A stretch of DNA of 64,000 nucleotides from Porphyrobacter sp. GTDB lineage: Bacteria > Pseudomonadota > Alphaproteobacteria > Sphingomonadales > Sphingomonadaceae. The notes below the pieces were generated by a model that did not search any database, was not told the DNA's origin, and was given only the letters and a program-made list of their open reading frames with translations. The stretch covers positions 124,001 to 188,000 of the forward strand of contig JAPZRO010000001.1 of the NCBI GenBank assembly GCA_027531395.1, in the 5' to 3' direction. Positions 21,917 through 34,319 of the stretch are shown here, piece by piece. How positions within the stretch are numbered: the first letter of the stretch is position 1; every line of letters starts with the position of its first letter. The position numbers were made by a program, and so were the translations under genes.

Positions 21917-23103
21917 GGTTTGCCCGCCAGCTCTCGCGCCCGCGCCATCAGAGCCTTCTCGCGCGGGGTGAAATTGCCCGTGTCCTCGCCGCCCGCCGGG
22001 GGCGGGCTTTCGGTGGTGAAATAGACGAAGCCCTGCCTGCTATCGAGGTCGAACCACAGGCCCGAGAGCAGGCCATAGGCCTCGCCCGGATGACCGATCC
22101 ACGGCCTCCCGCTGGCGAACAGCGTGTCATTGCAGGTCGCTGTCCCCATCTCGATCGCCTGCAGGCCCAGACCGTAGTGGCAGAACAGTTCGCTGGCGCC
22201 GGTCGTGCCGGTAAAGGTCGAATCCGACATGCGATCGAGCGTATCCTCCCGGATCCCGATCCCGTCGGGCCCCTGCATCAGCGCCCGCCCGATCTTCGCC
22301 AGATCGACCATCCCGATCCTGACGCTGCCCTGCGGCCCGAAGATCGAGGCATTGGTGCCGGGGACATAGGCATCGAGATCGCAAGGCACGCCCTCGGCGA
22401 CGGGGATGGTGCAGGCGGGCGGCAAGCGGTCCGGCCCGTCCGCCGCGACCTCGCCGGTGTGGCGATAGAGCTTCACCGCGCGGGCCTGCATCCCGGCATC
22501 GCAGCCGATCCAGTTGAAGCAGGCCTTCACCCCCAGCGGCGCGAACACCAGCCGTTCGACCAGCCGGTCGTAACGCTCGCCCGAAGCCGCCTCGAGCACG
22601 GTCGCGACGATGGGCGAGCCGAGATTGGCATATTCGAAGGCTGCCTCGCCCGGAGCGCCGGTCTCGCGCCACGACTGCGGATCGGCGAGCTTGGCTGCAA
22701 GGCTCTCGCCCAGCGGGATGGAATAGCCGCTCTTGTCGCTCAGCCCCGCGCGGTGCGACAGCAGATGCGCGAGGGTGACCGGCGCATCGGGGTGCCGGGG
22801 CGAGCGCAGCTTCCAGCCGAGATAGTCCGACACATCGCGGTCGAGATCGACCTTCCCTTCGTCGACCAGCTTCAGCGCGGTGAGCGCCATGATCAGCTTG
22901 GAGATCGAGGCGATCCGCACCGGATCATTGGCCTCGACCGGGCGGCCGGTTTCCTTGTTCGCCAGCCCCTCGACGATCAGCGGGCGGATGCCCTCGCGGT
23001 CGAAGCCGACCACGACCGTCGCAGGCGGAGGCGCGGCAAGCGCCGGGAGCGGGGCGATCAACGCCAGAGCGGCGAAAAGGCGGCGGATCATGCCGTGCAT
23101 CAT
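21913..23103 (-). CDS. Serine hydrolase (beta-lactamase family)
   Basis: Signal peptide; VRIASISKLIMALTALKLVDEGKVDLDRDVSDYL (SxxK), HLLSHRAGL. Confidence 0.88.
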   Translation of the reverse strand: MMHGMIRRLFAALALIAPLPALAAPPPATVVVGFDREGIRPLIVEGLANKETGRPVEANDPVRIASISKLIMALTALKLVDEGKVDLDRDVSDYLGWKLRSPRHPDAPVTLAHLLSHRAGLSDKSGYSIPLGESLAAKLADPQSWRETGAPGEAAFEYANLGSPIVATVLEAASGERYDRLVERLVFAPLGVKACFNWIGCDAGMQARAVKLYRHTGEVAADGPDRLPPACTIPVAEGVPCDLDAYVPGTNASIFGPQGSVRIGMVDLAKIGRALMQGPDGIGIREDTLDRMSDSTFTGTTGASELFCHYGLGLQAIEMGTATCNDTLFASGRPWIGHPGEAYGLLSGLWFDLDSRQGFVYFTTESPPPAGGEDTGNFTPREKALMARARELAGKP

Positions 23104-23122
23104 CGCGCCCCCACTCCTCGCG

Positions 23123-25738
<2,616 letters not shown>

Positions 25739-25758
25739 TTATGGTCTCTCAAAGGGGA

Positions 25759-26802
25759 TCAGGCGGCCACAAAGGCCTCGAGCCCTGCCAGTCGCATCGC
25801 CGGTTCGGGATGCGGCACCTTGCGCGGCTCGCTGTTCGCCACCGCCTGCGCGATCGCGGCGATGTGATCGGGAGTCGAGCCGCAGCATCCGCCGAGCAGG
25901 TTGACCTGCCCGTGCGCGGCCCAGTCGGCCACCAGCCCGGCGGTGGTCTCGGGCGCCTCGTCATACTGGCCGAGCTCGTTGGGCAGGCCGGCATTGGGGT
26001 AGATCAGCAGCAGCGTGTCGGCGATCTGCGAGAGCACCTTAACGTGCGGGCGCAGCTGCTCCGCGCCAAAGCTGCAATTGAGGCCAATGGTGAGCGGCTT
26101 CGCGTGGCGCACCGCATACCAGAAGGCCTCGACCGTGTGGCCCGAGAGGTTACGGCCCGACAGGTCGGTGAGCGTCATCGAGATCATCAGCGGGATGTCG
26201 CGCCCGCTTTCGCGCTCGAGCTGCTTGACCGCCATGATCCCGGCCTTGGCGTTGAGCGTATCGAACACGGTTTCGATCAGGATGAAGTCCACCCCGCCCT
26301 CGACCAGCGCGGCGGCCTGTTCCTTATAGACCGCGACCAGCTCGTCGAAGTCGATCTCGCGGAAGCCGGGGTCTTCGACATCGGGGCTCAGGGACAGCGT
26401 CTTGTTGGTCGGCCCGATCGCGCCCGCGACGAAGCGGGGCTTGCCGTCCCTGGCAGCATATTCGTCCGCCAGCTTGCGGGCGATCTGGCCCGAAGCTACG
26501 TTGATTGCGCGCACCAAGTCTTCCGCCTTGTAGTCAGCTTGGCTGATGCGGTTGGCGGAGAAGGTGTTGGTGCTCACCACGTCCGATCCCGCATCGAGAT
26601 AGGCGCGGGTGATATCCGCGATCACATCCGGCCGGGTCAGGGCGAGGATGTCGTTGTTGCCCTTCTGGTCGGCCGGCAGGCCGAGCGTGCCGGCGTAATC
26701 GGCCTCGCTCAAGCGACGCTCCTGGATCTGCGTCCCGAAGGCGCCGTCGAAGATCAGCACGCGCTTGGCTGCCTCGGCGAGGAGTTGCTGGCGCGCGCTC
26801 AT
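25759..26802 (-). CDS. Homocysteine S-methyltransferase (N-terminal portion of split MetH)
   Basis: Start set at MSARQQLLAEAAKRVLIFDGAFGTQIQ; VNLLGGCCGSTPDHI zinc-cysteine motif. Confidence 0.93.
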   Translation of the reverse strand: MSARQQLLAEAAKRVLIFDGAFGTQIQERRLSEADYAGTLGLPADQKGNNDILALTRPDVIADITRAYLDAGSDVVSTNTFSANRISQADYKAEDLVRAINVASGQIARKLADEYAARDGKPRFVAGAIGPTNKTLSLSPDVEDPGFREIDFDELVAVYKEQAAALVEGGVDFILIETVFDTLNAKAGIMAVKQLERESGRDIPLMISMTLTDLSGRNLSGHTVEAFWYAVRHAKPLTIGLNCSFGAEQLRPHVKVLSQIADTLLLIYPNAGLPNELGQYDEAPETTAGLVADWAAHGQVNLLGGCCGSTPDHIAAIAQAVANSEPRKVPHPEPAMRLAGLEAFVAA

Positions 26803-27728
26803 GCGGCTTCTCCGACGGGACGCTTCCCGAGCAGGTGACAGATCGCATAGGCGAGCTCGGGGCGGTTCAGGGTGTAGAAGTGGAAATCGCGCACCCCGCC
26901 TGCATAGAGCCGGCGGCACAGCTCCGCGGCGACCGTGGCGGCGACCAGCTGGCGCGCGGCGGGCATTTCGTCGAGGCCTTCGAACAAGCCGTCCATCCAC
27001 GCCGGGATCGCCGCTCCGCAGGCCGCAGCGAACTTGCGCGCCTGCGCGACGTTTGTGACGGGCAGGATGCCGGGCAGGATCGGGGCGTCGATGCCAGCCG
27101 CCGCGCATTGATCGCGGAAGCGGAAGAAGGTCTCCGCCGAGAAGAAGAACTGGCTGATCGCGCGGGTCGCCCCGGCGTCGAGCTTGCGCTTCAGGTTGTC
27201 GATGTCCGCCTGCGCCGAGGCCGCATCGGGGTGCGTCTCGGGATAGGCGGCGACGCTGATTTCGAACGGCGCGATGGCCTTGAGGCCCGCGACCAGCTCG
27301 GCAGCGCTGGCATAGCCTTCGGGGTGCGGGGTGAAGGGCGCGCCGGGCTCGCCCGCGTCACCGCGCAGCGCGACGATATGGCGCACGCCGGCTTCCCAAT
27401 AGTGCTCGGCGACCTCGCGGATTTCCGCCTTGGAGGCGGCGACGCAGGTGAGGTGCGCGGCCGCCGGCAGCTTGGCTTCGGCAATGATCCGCGCGACCGT
27501 GGCATGGGTGCGCTCGCGGGTCGAACCGCCCGCGCCATAGGTGACCGAGACGAAGCTGGGCGCGAGCGGCTTCAGCTGCGTCACCGCGTCCCACAGCTGG
27601 GCTTCCATCTTCTCGCTCTTGGGCGGGAAGAACTCGAAGCTCACCGCAACATCGCCGGGCAAGCCGGAGAACAGCGGGGCATCGGTCGCGGTGCGGTATT
27701 CCTGGAGCTGGCTCAGGGTCGGGGTCAT
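26799..27728 (-). CDS. metF: Methylenetetrahydrofolate reductase [NAD(P)H]
   Basis: SFEFFPPKSEKMEAQLWDAV, SVTYGAGGSTRERTHATV, DAGATRAISQFFF. Confidence 0.95.
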   Translation of the reverse strand: MTPTLSQLQEYRTATDAPLFSGLPGDVAVSFEFFPPKSEKMEAQLWDAVTQLKPLAPSFVSVTYGAGGSTRERTHATVARIIAEAKLPAAAHLTCVAASKAEIREVAEHYWEAGVRHIVALRGDAGEPGAPFTPHPEGYASAAELVAGLKAIAPFEISVAAYPETHPDAASAQADIDNLKRKLDAGATRAISQFFFSAETFFRFRDQCAAAGIDAPILPGILPVTNVAQARKFAAACGAAIPAWMDGLFEGLDEMPAARQLVAATVAAELCRRLYAGGVRDFHFYTLNRPELAYAICHLLGKRPVGEAA

Positions 27729-28711
27729 CAGACGGTTTCCTTCGCGGAGGCGGAGGCGGGGGAAGCGGACTTGGGGCGGCGGGTGCCGAGCCAGATCTTG
27801 ACGGTGAGATCACCGCCTTCGAGCGCGATCGGCGTGCTGGCGGCGAACCCGGCAGCGCGCAGCAGGTCGGCCATCTGGCGATCGGCAAAGCCGAGGCGCG
27901 CGTGCTGGTGGCGGTCGCGCAGCTCCTCGCGCTGGTGCGCGGCAAAATCGACGATCGCGATCCGCCCGCCGCCGCGCAGCACCCGCGCAGCCTCGGCCAG
28001 CGCCGGGGCGGGATCGGGCGCGAAGTGCAGCACCTGATGCAGGATCACCGTGTCGAACTGGGCATCGCCAAAGGGCAGATCGGCGAAATCGCCCTGCACC
28101 AGCTCGATCCGCGCGGTCGGCAGATGTTGCAGCTTGGCGCGGGCGACGCGCAGCATCTCGAGGTTCTTGTCGAGCGCCACCACCCGCTCCGCGCTCCCGG
28201 CGAAGAGTTCCGCCATGCGGCCGGTGCCGGTGCCGATATCGAGTAGATGCCCGAGCGGCGCGTCGGCCAGCGCCTCGGCAAGGCGAAGCTCGACTTCGGC
28301 ATCGGGGCTGTGGAGCGCGCGTAGCTCGTCCCATTCGGTGGCGTGGCGGGCGAAATAGGCTTCGGCCGCGGTCTCGCGCGACTGGCGGATCGCGGCGAGC
28401 TTGCGCCGGTCGGCCTCGCACAGGGCGGCGAATTCGCCTTCCTCGGCCTCGGCCACGGCGAGCAGGTGCTGCACCGCGGCGATCACCGGTCCGCCCGCTT
28501 CGCTCTGGCGCAGGAATACCCAGCTGCCCTCGCGGCGACGCTCGGCAAGGCCCGCGTCGCACAGGATGCCGACATGGCGTGAGACGCGCGGCTGGCTCTG
28601 GCCCAGCACCTGCGCGAGTTCGCCCACCGCCAGCTCCATCGTCGAGAGCAGGCGGGCGATGCGCAGCCGCGTCAGATCGGCGAGCGCCTTGAAGATATCC
28701 TCGGTCACCAT
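27728..28711 (-). CDS. ArsR-family regulator fused to SAM-dependent methyltransferase
   Basis: N-terminal HTH IFKALADLTRLRIARLLSTMELAVGELAQVLGQSQPRVSRHVGIL; C-terminal LLDIGTGTGRMAELFA; ATG start chosen over the TTG six nt upstream. Confidence 0.88.
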   Translation of the reverse strand: MVTEDIFKALADLTRLRIARLLSTMELAVGELAQVLGQSQPRVSRHVGILCDAGLAERRREGSWVFLRQSEAGGPVIAAVQHLLAVAEAEEGEFAALCEADRRKLAAIRQSRETAAEAYFARHATEWDELRALHSPDAEVELRLAEALADAPLGHLLDIGTGTGRMAELFAGSAERVVALDKNLEMLRVARAKLQHLPTARIELVQGDFADLPFGDAQFDTVILHQVLHFAPDPAPALAEAARVLRGGGRIAIVDFAAHQREELRDRHQHARLGFADRQMADLLRAAGFAASTPIALEGGDLTVKIWLGTRRPKSASPASASAKETV

Positions 28712-28720
28712 GGCCAAGAG

Positions 28721-28742
28721 GATATAAAGATATTTTTATATC
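28721..28742. promoter_or_regulatory. Perfect 8-6-8 inverted repeat, putative operator of the ArsR/methyltransferase-metF-metH operon
   Basis: gatataaa-gatatt-tttatatc immediately upstream of the ArsR-type regulator start. Confidence 0.6.
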
Positions 28743-28775
28743 TGTAAATCGTCTGCGTGCACGGTGGGCCGGAAT

Positions 28776-30227
28776 TCATCCCCCGCCAAAGGCAAGCCGC
28801 GCGCGCTTGCCCAGCACCAGCCGGTTTACCGCCAGTGCAGCTACCACGCTGGTCGCCAGCGTCACCACCATGAAGTGGATATAGTGCAGGGTGATGATCC
28901 CCTCGGGCTGCAGATGGAAGGTGTAGAGCCCGTAGAGCGCCACGCCCCACACCACCCCGGCAATCGCCGCGCGCGATTCCACCCCCTTGAACAGCAGCCC
29001 GACCACAAAGGCCGAGAGGATCGGCATCGAGCTCAGGCCGTTCAATTGCTGGAGCAGGTTGATGATGCTGGTGGCGTTGGCGAACACCGGCACCAGCGCG
29101 ATCGAACTGGCGGTGAACAGCACCGTCACCACGCTCGACAGGCGCCAGTGGTTGGCGACTGGCGCGATGAACTTCGCATGGAAGTCGACCGCATAGAGCC
29201 CGACCGCCGCATTCATCACCGCCGCGGTATGTGCGATCACGGCGGCAGCGATAGCGGCAGCGAACACGCCCGACAGCCACGGCGGCAGCACTTCGCCCAC
29301 CAGCCGGCCATAGGCGGCATCATTGATGTCGCCGAACAGCTGGAAGGCGACCACGCCCGGCACCACCACGATCACCGGAATGATCAGGATCCGCACCACC
29401 GCCGCCGCCAGCACCCCCTTCTGCGCCTCGCGCACGGTGGGCGCGGCCATCGCCTTCTGGGTGATCGGCTGGTTGGTCGACCAGTAGTAGATCTGGATGA
29501 AGATCATGCCGGTGAACAGCGTCGCGAAGGGGATCGGCGAATCCGGTCCGCCGATCATCGTCAGCCGCTCAGGGGGAACGCCGCGGGTGATATCCCAGCC
29601 CACCGCATTCATCGCCAGCACCACGATCAGCACCGCGATCCCCAGCACGCCGATGCCCGAATAGGTCTCCATCACCGCCACCGCGCGCAAGCCCCCCGAG
29701 ATGGTATAGGCCGCCGCGATCACCCCGAGGAACCCGGCGAGCACCAGCAGCGGCAGATCGATCCCCGCGGTCTTGAGGAACAGCGCCCCCGAATAGAGCC
29801 CGGCCGGCAGGTAAATGAGGATCATCCCGAAGAGGAACAGCGCCGACACCAGCGTGCGGATGCCGCCTCCGCCATACCGCTGTTCGAGCAGCTCGGTGAC
29901 GGTCGTCACGCCCGCGCGGTAGTAGATCGGGACGAAGACGAAGGCGAGGATCAGCAGGCCGACAAAGCCGCTGATCTCCCACCACGCCAGCAGTAGCATC
30001 TGGTTGCCGTTCATCCCGACCAGCTGGTCGGTGGAAAGATTGGTGAGCGTGATCGCGCCTGCCACGAACAGCCAGTTGAGCTTGCCCCCCGCGAGATAGA
30101 CGTCCTTCTGCGATCCGTCATGCCGGTCGCGCCGGGTGGTGAACCAGGTCGCCAGCCCGATCAGCGCAGTGAGGCCGAGGCACACCGCGATCTGCACAAG
30201 GCTGGTGGCCGGCATGGTTTCGGACAT
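28776..30227 (-). CDS. Sodium:solute (sugar) symporter, SSS family
   Basis: Multi-TM; LAGGKLNWLFVAGAITLTNLSTDQLVGMNG, VTTVTELLEQRYGG. Confidence 0.85.
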   Translation of the reverse strand: MSETMPATSLVQIAVCLGLTALIGLATWFTTRRDRHDGSQKDVYLAGGKLNWLFVAGAITLTNLSTDQLVGMNGNQMLLLAWWEISGFVGLLILAFVFVPIYYRAGVTTVTELLEQRYGGGGIRTLVSALFLFGMILIYLPAGLYSGALFLKTAGIDLPLLVLAGFLGVIAAAYTISGGLRAVAVMETYSGIGVLGIAVLIVVLAMNAVGWDITRGVPPERLTMIGGPDSPIPFATLFTGMIFIQIYYWSTNQPITQKAMAAPTVREAQKGVLAAAVVRILIIPVIVVVPGVVAFQLFGDINDAAYGRLVGEVLPPWLSGVFAAAIAAAVIAHTAAVMNAAVGLYAVDFHAKFIAPVANHWRLSSVVTVLFTASSIALVPVFANATSIINLLQQLNGLSSMPILSAFVVGLLFKGVESRAAIAGVVWGVALYGLYTFHLQPEGIITLHYIHFMVVTLATSVVAALAVNRLVLGKRARLAFGGG

Positions 30228-30270
30228 TCTCGCGCTTTCCCCTCTCGTCGCACGCGGTTACAGCGCATTG

Positions 30271-32421
30271 ATGGATGCCGGGCAAGCCTTGGGGCGCAGT
30301 TCATCACCGGACGCGGACGGGAGAGACGGGTTGGAGTATGTGCGGCTCGATGGCGACGCGCTGACGCTGGTCTTCGCGCTGGAGCAGGGCGGCGCGGCGG
30401 ATTGCGTCTACCTGGGAGCGCGTCTGCCCGATGGCGAGGGCCTCGCGATGCTCGCCGCCGCCGGTGCGCGCGGGCGGCACGAAAACCAGCCCGATGTGCC
30501 CCCCAGACCGGGCATCTGGCCTCGACAGGGCGATGGCTGGCAAGGCACCCCCGCCGCGCGGTTCCGCCGGCTTTCGGGCGAGATCATCACCGCGGATTTT
30601 CGGCTGATCTCGTGGTTCCACGATGGCAGCGAGCTGACCTGCCGCTTCCACGATGCCCGCGCCGGTCTCCACCTATCGACCCATTGGGCGATCAAGGCGA
30701 GCGGCGCAGTTGTCTGCCTAGCGGAAGGCTGGAACGAGAGCGGCGAGGCCATCATCCTAGAACACATCGCCTCGCTCAACCTGCCGATCCCGTCACGTTT
30801 CGACAGCTCCACCGCCTTCAGCGGGCGCTGGGCGGGCGAAATGCAGGAGACCCGGCAGCCCATCGCTCCCAACGGCTTTGCGCGCGCTTCGGCGGGCGGC
30901 AAGCCGGGCTTCGGCGGGGGCAACTGGCTGCTGCTCCATGCGGGCGACGAGGTGCTGGGAGCGCACTTCGCCTCCAGCGCGGACCACGAGACGCGGATCG
31001 TCTGCGACAATGCCGGTTCAGGGGACGGAAGGGCGATGCTGCAAATGGGCGCAGCACTCGCGCAGGGGGGGCAAGTCATCCCGCCGCATGGTGCCTTCGG
31101 CGGACCGCCGGTGGTGTTCGCCCTCGCTCCGGACCGCAGCGCGCTGGCGCAGACCTTCCACCGCCACCTGCGCGAGGCGATCCTGCCCGCCCGCGCCGCA
31201 TGGGGCCCGCGCAAGGTGCACCTCAACTCGTGGGAGGCGCTCGGCTTCAACCTCTCCGAGCCCGCGCTGATCGCGCTGGCCGAGGACGCTGCCAGCCTCG
31301 GCATCGAGCGCTTCGTGCTCGACGATGGCTGGTTCGGAGGACGGCGGGACGATACCACCAGCCTCGGCGACTGGTTCGTCTCGCCCGACGTGTTCCCCAA
31401 TGGCCTCGGCCCGCTGATCACCCGCGTCCACGAACTCGGCATGGATTTCGGCCTGTGGGTCGAGCCCGAGATGGTTTCCCCCGACAGCGACCTCTACCGC
31501 GCACACCCGGACTGGTGCCTGCACACCGAGGGCCGCGAGCGCCCCACCATGCGCGGCCAGCTGGCTCTGGACATGGCGCGGGCAGATGTGCGTGATTATC
31601 TCTTCGCCCGCCTCGATGCGCTGCTGCGCGAATACCCGATCGCCTACCTCAAGTGGGATCACAACCGCGATCTCTTCCCCTCGGCCCCAGGCCAGACGGA
31701 GGGCTTCTACGCCCTGCTCGATGCCCTGCGCGCCGCACATCCGCAGGTGGAAATCGAGAGCTGTTCGAGCGGCGGCGGGCGGATCGATTTCGGCGTCCTT
31801 TCGCGCACGCACCGCGTCTGGCCCTCCGACAACAACGACGCCATCGAGCGCCTGCGCATCATCCCGGCATGGTCCCAGTTCCTGCCCCTCGAAGTGCTCG
31901 GCAGCCATGTCGGCCCTTCGCCCAATCCGATCACCGGACGCAGGCTGGCGATGGATTTGCGTGCCAAGGTCGCGATCTTCGGGCACATGGGGGTGGAGGC
32001 GGACCCGGCGCGGATGAGCGAGAAGGAGCGCGCCACGCTGGCGGCGCATATCGCGCTCTACAAGGACTGGCGCGGGGTGCTGCATCAAGGCGCGCTCCAC
32101 CGCCTCGCGCACCCCGATCCCGATGTCACCGCGATGATGGTGACGCACGCAGGCACGGCGCTGGCACTCGCCGCCCAGACCGCTTTCTCGCCGGTGTTCG
32201 ACGCTGCGCCCGTGCGCCTCGCAGGCCTCGACCCGGACGCGCGCTACCGCGTGACCCTGCCCGAGCCATGGCCGCCCCGCGCGAAGCACTACCTCGCGAA
32301 CCCCGAACAATGGCGCGAAGGCCTCGTCCTCTCGGGCCGCGCGCTGATGACTCACGGCCTTGCCCTCCCCCTCACCCACCCCGAAACCGCGTGGCTCATC
32401 GCGCTGGAGAAGCTCTCGTGA
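30271..32421 (+). CDS. Alpha-galactosidase (GH36)
   Basis: YLKWDHNRDLF nucleophile region; VEIESCSSGGGRIDFGVLSRTHRVWPSDNNDAIERL. Confidence 0.93.
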   Translation: MDAGQALGRSSSPDADGRDGLEYVRLDGDALTLVFALEQGGAADCVYLGARLPDGEGLAMLAAAGARGRHENQPDVPPRPGIWPRQGDGWQGTPAARFRRLSGEIITADFRLISWFHDGSELTCRFHDARAGLHLSTHWAIKASGAVVCLAEGWNESGEAIILEHIASLNLPIPSRFDSSTAFSGRWAGEMQETRQPIAPNGFARASAGGKPGFGGGNWLLLHAGDEVLGAHFASSADHETRIVCDNAGSGDGRAMLQMGAALAQGGQVIPPHGAFGGPPVVFALAPDRSALAQTFHRHLREAILPARAAWGPRKVHLNSWEALGFNLSEPALIALAEDAASLGIERFVLDDGWFGGRRDDTTSLGDWFVSPDVFPNGLGPLITRVHELGMDFGLWVEPEMVSPDSDLYRAHPDWCLHTEGRERPTMRGQLALDMARADVRDYLFARLDALLREYPIAYLKWDHNRDLFPSAPGQTEGFYALLDALRAAHPQVEIESCSSGGGRIDFGVLSRTHRVWPSDNNDAIERLRIIPAWSQFLPLEVLGSHVGPSPNPITGRRLAMDLRAKVAIFGHMGVEADPARMSEKERATLAAHIALYKDWRGVLHQGALHRLAHPDPDVTAMMVTHAGTALALAAQTAFSPVFDAAPVRLAGLDPDARYRVTLPEPWPPRAKHYLANPEQWREGLVLSGRALMTHGLALPLTHPETAWLIALEKLS

Positions 32422-34319
32422 AACTCGGCTGCTGCTACTATCCCGAACACTGGCCGGAGGACTGGTGGGCCGAGGACGCGCGGCGGATGCGCGCGATGGG
32501 CCTCTCGCTCGTGCGCATCGGGGAATTCGCGTGGAGCCGGATCGAACCGGAGCCCGGCCATTACGACTGGGGCTGGCTCGACCGCGCGATCGAGACGCTG
32601 CACGTCGCCGGCCTCAAGGTCATCCTCGGCACGCCCACCGCCACGCCCCCCAAGTGGCTGGTCGACCGCATGCCCGAGATGGTCGCGATCGACGAACACG
32701 GCCGCCCGCGCGGCTTCGGCTCGCGGCGACACTACTGCTTCAGCCACGAGGGCTACCGCACCGAGTGCCGCCGCATCGTCACCGCGCTGGCGGAACGTTA
32801 CGGCGCGCATCCCGCGCTCGCCATGTGGCAGACCGACAACGAATATGGCTGCCACGACACGGTGCTGAGCTTCTCGGACGCGTCGGCGTCAGCCTTCCGG
32901 GGCTGGCTCTCGGCCCGCTACGGCACTCCGCAGGCGCTGAACGACGCCTGGGGCAACGTGTTCTGGAGCATGGAATACCGCAGCTTCGCCGAGGTCGATC
33001 CGCCGCACCTCACCGTGACCGAGGCCAACCCCGCGCACTGGCTCGACTATCGCCGCTTTGCCTCCGATCAGGTCGCGAGCTTCAACCGCGAGCAGGTCGA
33101 TATCCTCCGGCGGCTCTCGCCCCTCGTGGACATCACCCACAATTTCATGGGCTTCTTCACTGAGTTCGATCACCACGCTGTCGGGCGCGATGTTGATGTG
33201 GCGACGTGGGATTCCTATCCGCTTGGCTTCCTCGAACAATTCTGGTTCTCGCGCGACGAGAAGGCGGCCTACCTCAGGCAGGGCCACCCCGATATCGCCG
33301 CCTTCCACCACGATCTCTATCGCGGCTGTTCTGGCGGGCGCTGGGGGGTGATGGAGCAGCAGCCCGGGCCGGTGAACTGGGCGCGCTTCAACCCCGCGCC
33401 GCTCCCCGGCATGGTGGCGCTATGGACGTTGGAGGCCTGCGCCCACGGGGCCGAGCTGACGAGCTATTTCCGCTGGCGGCAGGCGCCGTTTGCGCAGGAG
33501 CAGATGCACGCAGGCCTGCTGCGTCCCGACAGCAGCGAGGCCGAAGCCGCGCCCGAAGTGCGTGCAGCCGCGGCGGTGCTGTCGGACATCGGCCCGCAAG
33601 CGACCGCGCAGGCTCCGGTGGCGCTGGTGTTTGCCTACGAGGCCGCGTGGGTGACAGGCATCCAGCCGCAGGGGCAGAGCTTCCGCTATCTCGAACTGGT
33701 GTTCGAGGCCTATTCGGCGCTGCGCCAACGGGGTCTCGACGTCGATATCGTCGCACCGCAGGCAGACCTGTCGGCCTACCGGATGGTGGTGGTGCCGACC
33801 TTGCCGATCATCCCCGAAGGCTTCATCGAGAGGCTCTCCGGTCTCGCCTGCCCCGTGCTGCTGGGACCGCGTTCGGGGAGCAAGACGGCAAGTTTCCGCA
33901 TCCCCGAAGGCCTCGCGCCCGGAACCTTGCGCGATGCAATCCCGCTTACCGTCACCCGGGTCGAATCCCTGCGCGACGGGGTGACCGAACCCGCCGAGGG
34001 ATTTGCCGTCACCCGATGGCGCGAGGATGTGGCGAGCGATCTGTCACCCGAAGTCGCCGATGCCGCGGGTCGCGGGGTGGTCTACCGTCACGGGCACATC
34101 CGCTACTGCGCGATCTGGCCCGACCGCGCGCTGCTGCGCCTGCTGGTGGAGCGCATGGCAGGCGAGGCCGGCCTTGATCTCATCGATCTGCCCGAAGGCA
34201 TCCGCCTGCGCCGCTCGGCCAGCCACGCCTTCACCTTCAACTACGCGAGCGGGCCGGTGTTCGTCCCGCATCTGGGCGAGACGCTCGCCCCCGCCAGCTG
34301 GCACATTGCGCCGCGCTAG
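32418..34319 (+). CDS. Beta-galactosidase (GH42)
   Basis: GTG start overlapping the GH36 stop (GTGA); KLGCCYYPEHWPEDWWAEDARRM, ALAMWQTDNEYGCHDTV. Confidence 0.93.
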   Translation: MKLGCCYYPEHWPEDWWAEDARRMRAMGLSLVRIGEFAWSRIEPEPGHYDWGWLDRAIETLHVAGLKVILGTPTATPPKWLVDRMPEMVAIDEHGRPRGFGSRRHYCFSHEGYRTECRRIVTALAERYGAHPALAMWQTDNEYGCHDTVLSFSDASASAFRGWLSARYGTPQALNDAWGNVFWSMEYRSFAEVDPPHLTVTEANPAHWLDYRRFASDQVASFNREQVDILRRLSPLVDITHNFMGFFTEFDHHAVGRDVDVATWDSYPLGFLEQFWFSRDEKAAYLRQGHPDIAAFHHDLYRGCSGGRWGVMEQQPGPVNWARFNPAPLPGMVALWTLEACAHGAELTSYFRWRQAPFAQEQMHAGLLRPDSSEAEAAPEVRAAAAVLSDIGPQATAQAPVALVFAYEAAWVTGIQPQGQSFRYLELVFEAYSALRQRGLDVDIVAPQADLSAYRMVVVPTLPIIPEGFIERLSGLACPVLLGPRSGSKTASFRIPEGLAPGTLRDAIPLTVTRVESLRDGVTEPAEGFAVTRWREDVASDLSPEVADAAGRGVVYRHGHIRYCAIWPDRALLRLLVERMAGEAGLDLIDLPEGIRLRRSASHAFTFNYASGPVFVPHLGETLAPASWHIAPR

